A stretch of DNA of 64,000 nucleotides from RBG-13-68-16 sp050018455 (GCA_050018455.1 JBEKAA010000010.1:21345-85344); one strand, 5' to 3'. Shown: positions 44,409 through 54,218, counted from the first letter of the stretch. The notes: generated from the sequence alone by a model not told the origin. Program-made: numbers and translations.

Positions 44409-44527
44409 GTGGTTTGTGGCTCGTGGTTTGTGGTTGGCGGCTCGGCGCCCCCAGACCGCTCCGCGGCCCAGCCTCTCACGAGTCGCTCGCTTCCTCGAAC
44501 CACGATCCACGATCCACAACCCACGGT
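44409..44527. repeat. Heptamer inverted-arm element ahead of the iron-sulfur gene
   Basis: gtggttt, gtggctc, gtggttt, gtggttg (44409-44436), 63-bp spacer, then inverted units ccacgat, ccacgat, ccacaac, ccacggt (44500-44527). It occupies the 139-bp gap between the second DUF362 gene and the NapH-NapG-like gene, the only sizeable break in an otherwise overlapping operon. Confidence 0.85.
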
Positions 44528-44529
44528 CT

Positions 44530-45495
44530 TCATGTGGTGCCCAGCTCTTTGACGAGCGCGAGGTCGGCGCGGCCGAGTCCCCGGCGCTCGGCCTCGGCGA
44601 TGAAACCGAGGTCGGCGGGCTTGCGGCCGAGGAGCGAGGCACCCCACGCGTCGGCCAGCACCGGGTCGGTCGCCGCGAGGACGGCGCCCACCGGCAGGAC
44701 GTCCGCCAGGCTGCCTCCGACGGGTCCGTTGGCGGCAAGCACCCGGGTCGCGTCCACGATGGTGAGGGTCGGCCGGAAGGTGGCGCCGAGCTCCGCCACC
44801 GCCCTGTTGATGTCCTGGTGCAGCCGGTTGCGACCCTTGCCCAGGACGCCGAACCAGTTCTTCATGCCGAGCGTCACGCGCGACAGGCTGTGATGCTTCA
44901 CAACCGGAACGTTGATGACGCGGTCGGCGCGGAGCAGCTCCTCAATCACCTCGAGCCCCGCCGAGAGCCCGGGCAGAGCGGCCGTCACCAGCCGCAGACG
45001 GCGGGACTCGATGACGTCCGCCCCGGCCGCGGTCGCCGCCGCCTCGATTCCGGAGCGCGCGAAGCAGCGACGCGGGTCGTTGCAGGAGATGTCGGTGACC
45101 ACGACCCGGCGCGCCCCCGCGGCCCGGCACAGCCTGACGATCTCGGCCACGACCTGCGGATCGGTGTTGGCGGCCTGCTCCGGCAGGCGGTCCCACCCGA
45201 CGTTCGGCTTGACGAGCACGGTCTCACCCTTGCGGACGAAGCGCTCCATCCCGCCCATCGCGGCCACCGCCCGCCGAACGTTGGCAGCCGGGTCCCCACC
45301 GCGGGCCGCCGCCGCCGGGCCGGCGTCCCCCTGCGGGAGGCGCCAATCGGGGATCGCAGAGGCGCTTGCCGAAACGGTCCGGCGGTCGTGGAACACCACG
45401 ACGCCGGCGCCCACGGCCGCCGCGGCGACCGCCGTCGACGAGAGTCGGAGCAGCGCCTCGCGGCGGGTGACCTTCGGTGCGGAAGGGTCGCTCAC
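44530..45495 (-). CDS. DUF362 protein with Tat signal (second copy)
   Basis: 321 residues. The GTG start overlaps the stop of the upstream gene (GTGA). VTRREALLRLSSTAVAAAAVGAG is a Tat-type signal. The mature protein carries VRKGETVLVKPNVGWDR, VTDISCNDPRRCFARSG, NVPVVKHHSLSRVTLGMKNWFGVLG, all DUF362 marks. It differs from the copy at 40190, so the operon carries two distinct DUF362 proteins. Role unknown; placement suggests it acts with the exported radical SAM system. Confidence 0.88.
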   Translation of the reverse strand: MSDPSAPKVTRREALLRLSSTAVAAAAVGAGVVVFHDRRTVSASASAIPDWRLPQGDAGPAAAARGGDPAANVRRAVAAMGGMERFVRKGETVLVKPNVGWDRLPEQAANTDPQVVAEIVRLCRAAGARRVVVTDISCNDPRRCFARSGIEAAATAAGADVIESRRLRLVTAALPGLSAGLEVIEELLRADRVINVPVVKHHSLSRVTLGMKNWFGVLGKGRNRLHQDINRAVAELGATFRPTLTIVDATRVLAANGPVGGSLADVLPVGAVLAATDPVLADAWGASLLGRKPADLGFIAEAERRGLGRADLALVKELGTT

Positions 45496-46043
45496 GGCCG
45501 CCCTTTCAACCAGGCCGCCGCAACGGCAGCGAGCGCGTTCGGGGAAGCGGTTTCCGTTCCCAGCGCGGTGAGCTTGATGTAGTCGGCCCCGTGGGTGGAG
45601 ACGAGCGTCGTGGCGTCGGCGAAGGCGTCGGGCATGCCGGGCACTGGCTTCGCGTCGGACGGTCGCTCCGCCTCCATCTGCTCGCGGGCCCCGCCGGGCG
45701 CCGCGAACCGGTACACCTCGGCCGTCAGGTCGAGCCCCTCGGTCGCCTCGGACGCGAAGGTGTAGGTCGCTGCCACGCACCGCTCGAAACCGCGAGCCAG
45801 GTAGGCCTCGGCGGCCCCGTCGATGTACTCGTACAGCGTGTCGCGGGTGTACGAGGAGGGCTCGGATCGGGCGGTGGCGCCGGCCGCGCCGGCTTCGGGC
45901 AGCGTCGGCCCCGCGGCCGCCCGCAGCGCCGCGAGGACCGCCGCGGGGTCTTCCCGGGCTGTCCGACCGCGCTCGACGAGCCAAACCGCCACGCCCGCCA
46001 GGGGCAGAAGCAGCAGCACGTGCCAGGCTCGCGGTCGATTCAT
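45492..46043 (-). CDS. DUF6599-like exported protein
   Basis: 183 residues with an N-terminal membrane segment (WHVLLLLPLAGVAVWLVE) and a domain with YTRDTLYEYIDGAAEAYLARGF and VYRFAAPGGAREQM, matching a family of unknown function often beside DUF362 genes. It is the first gene of the overlapping minus-strand cluster that runs to 39054. No catalytic motif is clear. Confidence 0.75.
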   Translation of the reverse strand: MNRPRAWHVLLLLPLAGVAVWLVERGRTAREDPAAVLAALRAAAGPTLPEAGAAGATARSEPSSYTRDTLYEYIDGAAEAYLARGFERCVAATYTFASEATEGLDLTAEVYRFAAPGGAREQMEAERPSDAKPVPGMPDAFADATTLVSTHGADYIKLTALGTETASPNALAAVAAAWLKGRP

Positions 46044-46132
46044 GTCTCTCGGCCCCCCCGAACATACGCTAGGCCGTCCAGGCGTGTCTGGTCAAGAGCG
46101 CGCGGGGGGAATGGACAGGGTCGAGTGCCGCT

Positions 46133-46161
46133 TTGACACGGGTAGGGGATTTCGTTAGATT
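46133..46161 (+). promoter_or_regulatory. Sigma70-type promoter for the subtilisin gene
   Basis: TTGACA (46133-46138), 17-bp spacer, TAGATT (46156-46161), with the gene start at 46291 giving a leader of about 120 nt. Confidence 0.6.
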
Positions 46162-46290
46162 CGTCGTGGTGGCGGCTTCAGCTCTCGCGGTAGCGGATCA
46201 ATCGGCGTTGAGGCGGTAGGGGTGGATGGGTGCCGTCTCCCGGCTCGCAGTGCCGGGCTGACCCGTGGCACGGGCTGGGAGGGTTCCACG

Positions 46291-49200
46291 ATGTCGGTTC
46301 GCATCCGAAGGTCGGTTCTGATCCTGACTATGGCCGCGTTCCTTCTGTCAGGCGAGCACGCTCGCGGGGCCTCGAGCGGTTTCCACGTGGTCAATGTGAG
46401 CAACTCGGCAGGGAACGCGCGCGCAGACGTAGGCCTGGGAGCTCCCGGTCGCGCTGCAAACGCTGCGCTCATCCAGCAAGGGTTCACCGTCAACTCCGAC
46501 GGCCGTGTGGGCGCAATGGTGGAGCTCGTGGACCCGCCGGCCGTCGAGGTTTACCTGCAGAGCACGGGGGTGAGCACCATGGCGGTGGGCACACGGGCGT
46601 CGTCGCCGGTCACGGCGCAGGCCGTCGCCGCGGCGCAAGCCCACATCGCCCACCTCGATCAGGTCCAGCAGGACATGGCGGCGGTCCTCACCGGCCCCGC
46701 GATCGCGGCCGATCTGATCTACCGGGTCCAGCGCGTCTACAACGGCATCGCGGTTCAAGTCGACGGGGCGGCGCTTGACCGGATTCGCGCCCTGCCGGGG
46801 GTCAAGGCGGTCCACCCGCTTGTGCCGAAGCACCTGGACAACTTCACCTCGGTGCCGTTCATCGGCGCGCCCCAGGTGTGGGGAGGGGTGGGAGGCGGGG
46901 CCACCGGCGCAGGCGTCAGGGTCGGTGTGATCGATACCGGCATCGACTACCTCCACCACGATTTCGGCGGATCCGGCATCTACCCGATCTCCGGCACCTA
47001 CGTGAGCGCAGACTGGCCGACGACGGCCAAGGTGGTGGGCGGCTACGATTTCTCAGGCGACAACTACGACGCCTCAGGCGTTGACGGATCGACGACACCC
47101 ACGCCCGACCCGGACCCGATGGACTGTAACGGCCACGGGAGTCATGTCGCGGGCACCCTGGCCGGATACGGGGAGAACGCCGACGGGAGCACGTTTCAGG
47201 GTCCGTGGAATGCCGGTACCCCGATCCCGACATTCATGATCGGGCCCGGAGTCGCACCACAAGCGCAGCTCTATGCACTGAAAATCTTCGGCTGCAGCGG
47301 CACGACGAACCTCGTGACGCAGGCGATCGACTGGGCGATCGATCCCAACGGAGACGGCGACTTCTCCGATCACCTCGACGTCATCAACATGTCGCTCGGC
47401 TACGAATACGGCGCGCCGGACGACCCGGACACGCAGGCCGCCGACAACGCGGCGGAACTCGGCGTGATCGTCGTCTCGGCGGCCGGAAACTCGGGCGACG
47501 CGTACTTCGTCGTCAACTCGCCGGGGAACGCCGGGCGCGGGATCGGGGTGGCCGCAGTGGGCGATCCCGGCGTGATCTACGGCGACCTGCGCGTCAACAC
47601 GCCTTCGGCGATCGCGGGGGACTATTCCGCCCAGCCTGCAATGTTCGGGCCGAATCTGCCTGCGACGCCGATCACCGGCACCGTGGTCTATGCGTCCCCG
47701 AACGACGGCTGCTCGCCGCTGTCGAACGGGAGCGCGGTCAGCGGCAACATCGCCATTTTGGACCGCAATGTCGGCGCCTCCGACGCGTGCAACTTCACTG
47801 TCAAGGTGAAGAACGCGCAGAATGCCGGCGCGGTCGCCGTCATAGTCGCCGACAACGTGGACGAGTCGTTCCTGATCGTGATGGGGGGGAGCGACCCGAC
47901 CATCACGATTCCCTCCATCTTCATCTCGCTGGCCGATGGTCAGACGCTCGAGGGGCAGCTCCCCAGCCCGGGAGTCAACGCTACGCTGATCAGGGTCGGC
48001 ATGACCGACACGGTGGCGTACTTCTCTTCGCGCGGGCCACGCTCAGGCGACGCGGTGTTGAAGCCCGACATCGCGGCGCCCGGGCTCGAGATCTTCTCGG
48101 TGGATGCTTTGTCGGGGGACGCCGGGGTGTACATGGACGGCACGTCGATGGCAACCCCCCACGTCGCCGGCGCGATGGCCCTGTTGCGGCAGCTGCACCC
48201 GACGTGGACCGTCGAGGAGCTGAAGGCGTTGGCGATGAACACCGCCGTGCGCGACGTCACCGTGAACCCGAACTCCGTTCCGCTGTACGTCGGCACCGGG
48301 AGAACCGGTGCGGGCCGCGTCGACGTGGCGACCGCAGCGGCAACGCAGGCCGTCGCATTCGACGCGGACGACGCCGGGCTCGTGAGCGTGTCGTTCGGTG
48401 TGGTCGAGGTATCGGGGACCGCCACCGCGAGCAAGAACATCACGGTCGAGAACAAGTCGAGCGCGGCGCAGACGTACACGCTCGGTTTCACACCGTACGC
48501 GACGGTGCCTGGGGTTTCTTTCTCCTTCCCGAACGGGACAGGCCTCACCGTGCCGCCGAACGGCTCGGTGACGTTCCCCGTGCAGCTCGCCGCGAATGCC
48601 GCGGCGATGCGGCACACCATGGACCCCAGCATCAGCACGACGTCGGAGACATACCCGCGGTTCTGGCTCTCCGAGGAGGACGGCTACATCACGCTCACGC
48701 CCCCGTCGGGCTCCCCGTTGGGGGTTCCGGTCTACGCGGCCGCTCGGCCCACCTCGGCGATGGCGGCACTGCAGTCGACCGTGGGGCTGTCCGGCAGCTC
48801 GGGCACCGCGACGGTCAACCTCGCTGGGCAGGGGATTTCGACCGGGACGGCGTACCCGACGGACATCCTGTCGCTGGTGAGCGCGTTCGAGCTGTTGGAG
48901 AGCAACTCGGACCCGACGGTCAGCGATGCGCAGTACCTAGGGGTGGCAAGCGACTACCAGTACCAGGTGGCCAACGGCGGCACGCTCGCGAGCTCGACGA
49001 TCTACTTCGGGGTCGCATTCCAGCAAGGCTGGTCGAGTCCGGTGCCGGTGGTCGCGGACATCTACATCGACGTCAACGGCGACGGCACCCCCGACTACGA
49101 CCTGTACTTCACGGACTACAGTGACTTCTCCGGCAATTCCGTGTACGACGATGTCTTCGTCGCCGCGCTGTGCAACATCTCGACCTCCGAGTGCAGCCTC

Positions 49201-49872
49201 ATGCCGCTCAACGGGGTCACCCCGGACGTGCTGGACACCGTGCCGATGGACACCAACATGATCGTCCTTCCGGTTGCGGCGTCGGATCTCGGCTTGACGA
49301 GCGGAAACAGCCGCTTCAGCTTCTACTTCAACCGCGAGAGCGGCACGCAGGTGACCCACACATTCGATCCGGCCGGCGCCGGATTGTCGTTTGGCGGACC
49401 GTTCGCGGTCGCAGGATCGGGGCAGCCGATCTTCCCCGACCTGCCCGGTCAGTTCATCCAGGTGGGCTACAACCAGGCCGCCTACACGACGGACAATGCC
49501 TCGGGGATCCTGCTCCTCCACCACCACAATGGCGCCGGGAGCCATGCCGAGACCATCGCGACGTCGTTTGGGCCGTGCAGCGTGAGCGCGACCGCCACGG
49601 TTCCCGCGTCAACGAACCCGGGCGAGTTGGTATCCTTCCAGGCCACCGCCAGCGCCACCTCCTGTGTGGGGGACGCGAGCTATCTCTGGGACTTCGGCGA
49701 CGGTTCCGGCGGTTCGTCTCTGCAGAATCCGACCCACGCCTACCCGCAGACCGGTAACTATGCGTGGACCCTCGTGGTCTCGTACGGGAGCTTTTCCGTG
49801 ACCAGGGCGGGCAGCATCGCGGTCACGCGGCCCACCCCCGCGGTGAGGCGTCACCTCATCCCCGCCAGCTGA
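46291..49872 (+). CDS. Secreted subtilisin-family (S8) serine protease with PA and PKD domains
   Basis: 1193 residues. A signal peptide (SVLILTMAAFLLSGEHA), a propeptide to about 195, then the S8 catalytic domain with D215 (VGVIDTGIDY), H282 (CNGHGSHVAGT) and S619 (DGTSMATPHVAGA). A protease-associated domain is inserted between His and Ser (about 450-570: IAILDRNVGASDACNFTVKV). After the catalytic core there are fibronectin-like or C5a-like strands, and a PKD domain at the C-terminus (YLWDFGDGSGGSSLQNPTHA). It is a secreted broad protease. The start follows gggagggttccacg. It has its own promoter and is not in an operon. Confidence 0.95.
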   Translation: MSVRIRRSVLILTMAAFLLSGEHARGASSGFHVVNVSNSAGNARADVGLGAPGRAANAALIQQGFTVNSDGRVGAMVELVDPPAVEVYLQSTGVSTMAVGTRASSPVTAQAVAAAQAHIAHLDQVQQDMAAVLTGPAIAADLIYRVQRVYNGIAVQVDGAALDRIRALPGVKAVHPLVPKHLDNFTSVPFIGAPQVWGGVGGGATGAGVRVGVIDTGIDYLHHDFGGSGIYPISGTYVSADWPTTAKVVGGYDFSGDNYDASGVDGSTTPTPDPDPMDCNGHGSHVAGTLAGYGENADGSTFQGPWNAGTPIPTFMIGPGVAPQAQLYALKIFGCSGTTNLVTQAIDWAIDPNGDGDFSDHLDVINMSLGYEYGAPDDPDTQAADNAAELGVIVVSAAGNSGDAYFVVNSPGNAGRGIGVAAVGDPGVIYGDLRVNTPSAIAGDYSAQPAMFGPNLPATPITGTVVYASPNDGCSPLSNGSAVSGNIAILDRNVGASDACNFTVKVKNAQNAGAVAVIVADNVDESFLIVMGGSDPTITIPSIFISLADGQTLEGQLPSPGVNATLIRVGMTDTVAYFSSRGPRSGDAVLKPDIAAPGLEIFSVDALSGDAGVYMDGTSMATPHVAGAMALLRQLHPTWTVEELKALAMNTAVRDVTVNPNSVPLYVGTGRTGAGRVDVATAAATQAVAFDADDAGLVSVSFGVVEVSGTATASKNITVENKSSAAQTYTLGFTPYATVPGVSFSFPNGTGLTVPPNGSVTFPVQLAANAAAMRHTMDPSISTTSETYPRFWLSEEDGYITLTPPSGSPLGVPVYAAARPTSAMAALQSTVGLSGSSGTATVNLAGQGISTGTAYPTDILSLVSAFELLESNSDPTVSDAQYLGVASDYQYQVANGGTLASSTIYFGVAFQQGWSSPVPVVADIYIDVNGDGTPDYDLYFTDYSDFSGNSVYDDVFVAALCNISTSECSLMPLNGVTPDVLDTVPMDTNMIVLPVAASDLGLTSGNSRFSFYFNRESGTQVTHTFDPAGAGLSFGGPFAVAGSGQPIFPDLPGQFIQVGYNQAAYTTDNASGILLLHHHNGAGSHAETIATSFGPCSVSATATVPASTNPGELVSFQATASATSCVGDASYLWDFGDGSGGSSLQNPTHAYPQTGNYAWTLVVSYGSFSVTRAGSIAVTRPTPAVRRHLIPAS

Positions 49873-49912
49873 GGTCGGCCGCCCGCAAACGCCGGGGGGA
49901 CGCGACTCGCCG

Positions 49913-50045
49913 CGCCCCTGCCGGCCCCTACACAGCGATGCCGGCTTAATCCCCAGGTAGGGGCGGCCCTTGCGGCCGCCCTCGGTGGGGATGGACGTGC
50001 CGATCGGACGACGGGCGGACGCAAGGCACGCCCCTACGCAGAACG
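49913..50045. repeat. REP-like element copy 1
   Basis: gcccctacacagcgatgccg and its inverted counterpart ending in gtaggggcggcccttgcggc cgccc (49957-49981), followed by a further cgcccctacgc at about 50032. The same text recurs at 51833-51903. The 307-bp gap before the permease holds nothing else I can name. Confidence 0.7.
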
Positions 50046-50179
50046 GATAGCCCTCATCCAGGGGCGCGCCCGACATCCAACTCGTGTGGCGTGTTGACGC
50101 ACCGGCAAGCGGGCCGATACGATTCGGTAGCTTTTCGGCAACGCACCGGCGACACGGGATCGCCGATCCGGGGGACGCA

Positions 50180-51730
50180 GTGATAGAGCGCGCCGCTTCT
50201 TCGCAGGGAACCTCGTCCGGTTTCGTCCGCGGCCTCGGCCGGCTGGACGCCACCATGGTCGTGGCCGGCTCGATGATCGGCTCGGGGGTCTTCATCGTCT
50301 CGGCCGACATCGCCCGCCAGGTCGGCTCGGCCGGATGGCTGCTGGTGGTCTGGGTGTTGAGCGGACTGCTGACGGTCGTCGCGGCGCTGTCGTACGGCGA
50401 GCTTGCCGCGATGATGCCCGAGGCGGGCGGGCAGTACGTGTTCCTGCGCGAGGCGTACTCGCCATTCTGGGGGTTCCTGTACGGCTGGACGCTCTTCCTC
50501 GTGATCCAGACCGGGACGATCGCTGCGGTCGCCGTCGCGTTCTCCCGCTTCCTGGGTGTCCTGGTCCCGGCGATCTCGCCGACGAACTGGATCATCCCGC
50601 CGGTGGACCTTTCGGCGACCTACGCCGTCAGCCTGTCCACGCAGCAGCTCGTGGGGATCCTCATGCTGGTGCTGCTCACGTGGACCAACACGAGGGGCCT
50701 GGCGCTCGCCAAACGGATCCAGAACGTCTTCACCTCGACCAAGACGCTCGCGGTCATGGCCCTCATCGTGATCGGGGTGGCGCTCGGCGCTAACAGCGGC
50801 GCGATCCGCGCAAACTTCACCGCTGCCTGGACGCCCCGGGGGGCCGCGGCGATCGTGCCGGACTTCGGCTTCGTCCCGGTGGTCACGGCTGCCTCGGGGC
50901 TGTTCGGCCTGGTGGTCGCGCTGTGCGTCGCGCAGGTAGGGTCGCTGTTCTCGTCCGACGCCTGGAACAACATCACCTTCGCCGCAGGGGAGGTGAAGGA
51001 CCCGCGCCGCACCGTGGCGCTCTCGATGGCAGCCGGTACCGGTCTCGTGGTGACGCTGTACGTGCTGGCCAATCTTGCCTACGTGTTGACGTTGCCGATC
51101 GAGGCGATCCAGCACGCGCCCGACGACCGCGTCGCGACCGCGGCGCTGCAGACCATCTTCGGCAACGCCGGCGCCGTGATCATGGCCGTCGCGATCGTGA
51201 TCTCGACGTTCGGCTGCAACAACGGCCTGATCCTCGCGGGGGCGAGGGTGTACTGGGCCATGGCGAAGGACGGGCTGTTCTTCAGGGGCACCGGGCGGCT
51301 GAACAGCAACCACGTGCCGGCCGTCGGGCTGGTCCTCCAATGCGTCTGGGCTTCGCTGCTGGTTCTGCCGCGGACTCGTTTGCGCGATGCGGGGGGGAGC
51401 CTCGTGCGCGACGGGGCCGGGGCCCCGCAGTACGGCAACGTCTACTCGAACCTCCTCGACTACGTCGTCTTCTCGGTGCTGCTCTTCTACATCCTCACGA
51501 TCGCGGCCGTGTTCGTCCTGCGCCGCACGCGCCCCGACGCCGAGCGCCCGTACCGCGCCTTCGGCTACCCGGTGGTGCCGGCCCTGTACATCGCAGTCGC
51601 GGCGCTGATCTCGGTCGTGCTGATCGTCTACAAGACGGAGACCACGTGGCCCGGCCTCGCGATTGTGCTCACCGGGATCCCGGTTTACTTCGCTTGGCGA
51701 GCCGTGGACCGCGGCCGCCGGGCCGACTGA
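50180..51730 (+). CDS. APC-superfamily amino-acid permease
   Basis: 516 residues, about twelve helices. The first helix LDATMVVAGSMIGSGVFIVSA contains the GSGVF substrate loop of the APC family, and AALSYGELAAMMPEAGGQYVFL and FSSDAWNNITFAAGEVKDPRR are typical of the LAT/APA branch. The GTG start follows gggggacgca. Probable role is amino-acid uptake or exchange, substrate not resolved. It stands alone between two REP-like copies, which could have moved together with it. Confidence 0.9.
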   Translation: MIERAASSQGTSSGFVRGLGRLDATMVVAGSMIGSGVFIVSADIARQVGSAGWLLVVWVLSGLLTVVAALSYGELAAMMPEAGGQYVFLREAYSPFWGFLYGWTLFLVIQTGTIAAVAVAFSRFLGVLVPAISPTNWIIPPVDLSATYAVSLSTQQLVGILMLVLLTWTNTRGLALAKRIQNVFTSTKTLAVMALIVIGVALGANSGAIRANFTAAWTPRGAAAIVPDFGFVPVVTAASGLFGLVVALCVAQVGSLFSSDAWNNITFAAGEVKDPRRTVALSMAAGTGLVVTLYVLANLAYVLTLPIEAIQHAPDDRVATAALQTIFGNAGAVIMAVAIVISTFGCNNGLILAGARVYWAMAKDGLFFRGTGRLNSNHVPAVGLVLQCVWASLLVLPRTRLRDAGGSLVRDGAGAPQYGNVYSNLLDYVVFSVLLFYILTIAAVFVLRRTRPDAERPYRAFGYPVVPALYIAVAALISVVLIVYKTETTWPGLAIVLTGIPVYFAWRAVDRGRRAD

Positions 51731-51832
51731 TTCTCGCTCCGTGAGGCTTTTCTGCTCGGTGTCATTGTTCAGAAAGTCCGTCGGCCTACTCGTCCGGGTT
51801 TGGAGTGACAACTCGGTGTCAGCAGCGGGCGG

Positions 51833-51903
51833 GGGCAAGCCCCGCGCCTACACAGTGACGTCTGGTTGAGTTGGTGTAGGGGCGGCCCTTGCGGCCGCCC
51901 GCT
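51833..51903. repeat. REP-like element copy 2
   Basis: gccccgcgcctacacagtga and gtaggggcggcccttgcggc cgccc (51876-51900) match the copy at 49913. Together they flank the permease gene at about 100-200 bp on either side. Confidence 0.7.
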
Positions 51904-52004
51904 TCCGAGTCTCTTCAGTGCGACACCCTCTGCCCACCTTCCCTTTCATGGTCTGGGGTGAGCCCGCGGCTCATGAGGATTGCCTGGAAGGTCTCCCGGC
52001 CACC

Positions 52005-52137
52005 TCTGTTCATCCTGAGGAGGCCCGCCGGGGGCGAGCCGACGAAGGATCTCCCCGAACCCGCGAGCGACCGAACCTGTGCACTCCCGGGGGATTCTTC
52101 GCTCGCTGCGCTCGCTCAGAATGACGGGGGGGGGGTT
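52005..52137. repeat. Dispersed intergenic repeat with ggattcttcgctcgctgcgc text
   Basis: tgttcatcctgaggaggccc leads into a hairpin-rich segment and ends with ggattcttcgctcgctgcgc tcgctcagaatgac. This type of sequence is widely dispersed in GC-rich genomes. Together with copy 2 it fills the 478-bp gap before the alpha/beta hydrolase gene; no gene is seen there. Confidence 0.65.
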
Positions 52138-52208
52138 AGGGTGCGGGCCGGGGGCCCGCGTTGAATCGGCTCTTGCGTATGACACTGGGCCCGCCGGGCG
52201 GCGCCGGA

Positions 52209-54218
52209 CTACTTCGTCGCCTGATCCCACTCGTCCGAGCCGCGCGCGATCAGCGCGCTACGGTCCTCCGGCAGGATGAAGCGCTCGCGGATGAGCGCGT
52301 CGAGCGCGCCCGTAAAGCGCTTGAGGTAGTCGGCACGATCCTTATAGCGCTCCGCGACGGAGGGCCGTGGATCACCGGCATTCTGCCGCGCCGCGGCGTC
52401 CTTCGCGAAGGGCAGGAACGACCCTTCGAACGCCACGCGCTGCCCGGGCGCCCCGATGGAGGGGTCGCGCAGATTCCACGACGCGTACGTCGCGAGCGGC
52501 GCGGCGAACTCCGGCAGGCGCACGCCGCCGCGCTCGTTGCCGTCCGCGTTGACCTGCGGCACGAGCACGGGAAACGGGCTGCCCACGCCCGGCGGCTGCA
52601 CGCTCTGCACGCCGTCGCGCAAGGCCGGGCCGAAGTCGAGACGCCACGCCTCGTTCGGGTCGCGCGGGGCGAGGACGCCTGGGATCTTCGGGAACGCGTA
52701 GGCGCTTATCGGCACGAGCGTGCCGTCCGCGATCCGCGGGTGACGGCTCGCGGGAGGCACGGCCGTCCCGCGCAGCCACGCGTCCATGTTGGCGATCATC
52801 GCCCGCCAGAAGTAGCGCACGGAGAGCGGACTCTGCGGTTGCTGGCCGAGGAGGTCGCCCGCACCACGCGCTGGCGGCCACGGTCCGCTGAAGTGCTGCA
52901 GGCCTGTGAAATGATAAATGCGGACGTTCGCGGACAGAGCGACGTCGCGCTTTCCGTCGGCGGTGGTCGTCGTGAGCGACGCCGCGCGTCCCCAGTATTC
53001 GTAGCTCGTGTTGGAGAGGAAGAGCTTCGGGACGACTTTGTCTTCGCTGGCGCGCGCCAGGAGGCCGTCGCGTTCGTTCGTCGCCGGTTCAATTTCCGGG
53101 AGGTCGGTGAACGGGAACACGTCGGTCGGGAAGAAGATCGACGAGGTGGGCTGTGCGTCGCGGGACGGCTGGGCAAAACGGAGATTGAAGCTGCCCCGGC
53201 CGGCCCCGGCGACGTGTGCCAGCACGCCGTCCAGGGCGATCCGGCCCTTCTCGTCCGCGTTGAACCCCTGGTAGAGCATGTCGCGCAGGAAGCGCCCGTT
53301 CTGCGAGATACCCTCGCCGATCACACGCCGCGCGGGCGCGATCGCTCCCCGGTCGTGCTTGGCGTACGCGGCGAAGTCACGCACCGCCGCAAAACCGAGC
53401 CCGGCGACGACCGGGTCGGCCACCGCGTAGACGTATTCGTAGATCCGTCCGGGCTGGAACCCTCCGTTGAGATGGATATGTCGCGCGCTCGGCTCCAGCC
53501 GGCCGTCGACCGTGTGCGCAAATTGCCATTGGTCGCGCGGTATCACGTGACGCGGCGCCGTGCGCGAGTCGCGGACCGTGAGCGCGTTGCGCGGGTCGTC
53601 CGGCGCGGCTGCCGGGTACTCCGCGCCGCCGATCGTACCGAGGATGAGGTGACCGAGCGGGATGTCATCCATCGCTTTCGACAACATCACGTCGCCGCGC
53701 AGCAGGCCGGTGATCGTGCCCCCGTGGTCCTTCGCGACAGGCGCGTAAAGGCGCAGGGGGTTGTCCCCCGCGGCGTCCCACTGCCATCCGAGCGCCGCGT
53801 AGATGAAGCCGCGGCGCAGCAGCCACCCGTCACCGGCGCTGCCCGCGACGTTCCAGTCGCCTCCGTCCACCAGCCCGACGATGCGCGCGCGTCCCCGGTT
53901 GGGCACCTCGAGCAGCAGCGTGCCGTTGCCCCGCGCCGGATCCTTCGGCCGGAGGATGACGATGTCGGCGGAGAATTCCACCTCACCGTTCTTCAGGTTC
54001 TCGGCGTTGTCGAGGTCGACTATCCGCTTATTGTGAGGGTTCCCGACCGGAACCGCGAAGTGCACGCGCCCGACGATCCGCTCGTAGGCACCGACGTCGC
54101 CGAATGCGGCGCCCCCCAGCGCGTCCTCGCGCGACAGGATCTCGAGGCCCGTGACGCGGGCCTCTGCGGTGCGGAGAGCCCCGCATAGGATCAGCGCGAC
54201 CAGCAGCCGTTTGGTCAT
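52209..54218 (-). CDS. Large alpha/beta-hydrolase-domain protein, exported
   Basis: 669 residues. A signal peptide (RLLVALILCGALRTAEA) precedes a big domain of the Abhydrolase_10-like group. Segments include LLLEVPNRGRARIVGLVDGG, the likely nucleophile in RRVIGEGISQNGRFLRDML (Ser in GISQNG), and HLNGGFQPGRIYEYVY. Function unknown beyond probable ester hydrolysis in the periplasm. It stands alone on the minus strand; 75 bp separate it from the signal peptidase gene. Confidence 0.83.
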   Translation of the reverse strand: MTKRLLVALILCGALRTAEARVTGLEILSREDALGGAAFGDVGAYERIVGRVHFAVPVGNPHNKRIVDLDNAENLKNGEVEFSADIVILRPKDPARGNGTLLLEVPNRGRARIVGLVDGGDWNVAGSAGDGWLLRRGFIYAALGWQWDAAGDNPLRLYAPVAKDHGGTITGLLRGDVMLSKAMDDIPLGHLILGTIGGAEYPAAAPDDPRNALTVRDSRTAPRHVIPRDQWQFAHTVDGRLEPSARHIHLNGGFQPGRIYEYVYAVADPVVAGLGFAAVRDFAAYAKHDRGAIAPARRVIGEGISQNGRFLRDMLYQGFNADEKGRIALDGVLAHVAGAGRGSFNLRFAQPSRDAQPTSSIFFPTDVFPFTDLPEIEPATNERDGLLARASEDKVVPKLFLSNTSYEYWGRAASLTTTTADGKRDVALSANVRIYHFTGLQHFSGPWPPARGAGDLLGQQPQSPLSVRYFWRAMIANMDAWLRGTAVPPASRHPRIADGTLVPISAYAFPKIPGVLAPRDPNEAWRLDFGPALRDGVQSVQPPGVGSPFPVLVPQVNADGNERGGVRLPEFAAPLATYASWNLRDPSIGAPGQRVAFEGSFLPFAKDAAARQNAGDPRPSVAERYKDRADYLKRFTGALDALIRERFILPEDRSALIARGSDEWDQATK

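Noticed and set aside
42909..44552. 547-codon plus-strand frame opposite the iron-sulfur gene
   Set aside because: Composition is that of antisense of a GC-rich gene, with no domain; the minus-strand gene has six cluster motifs.
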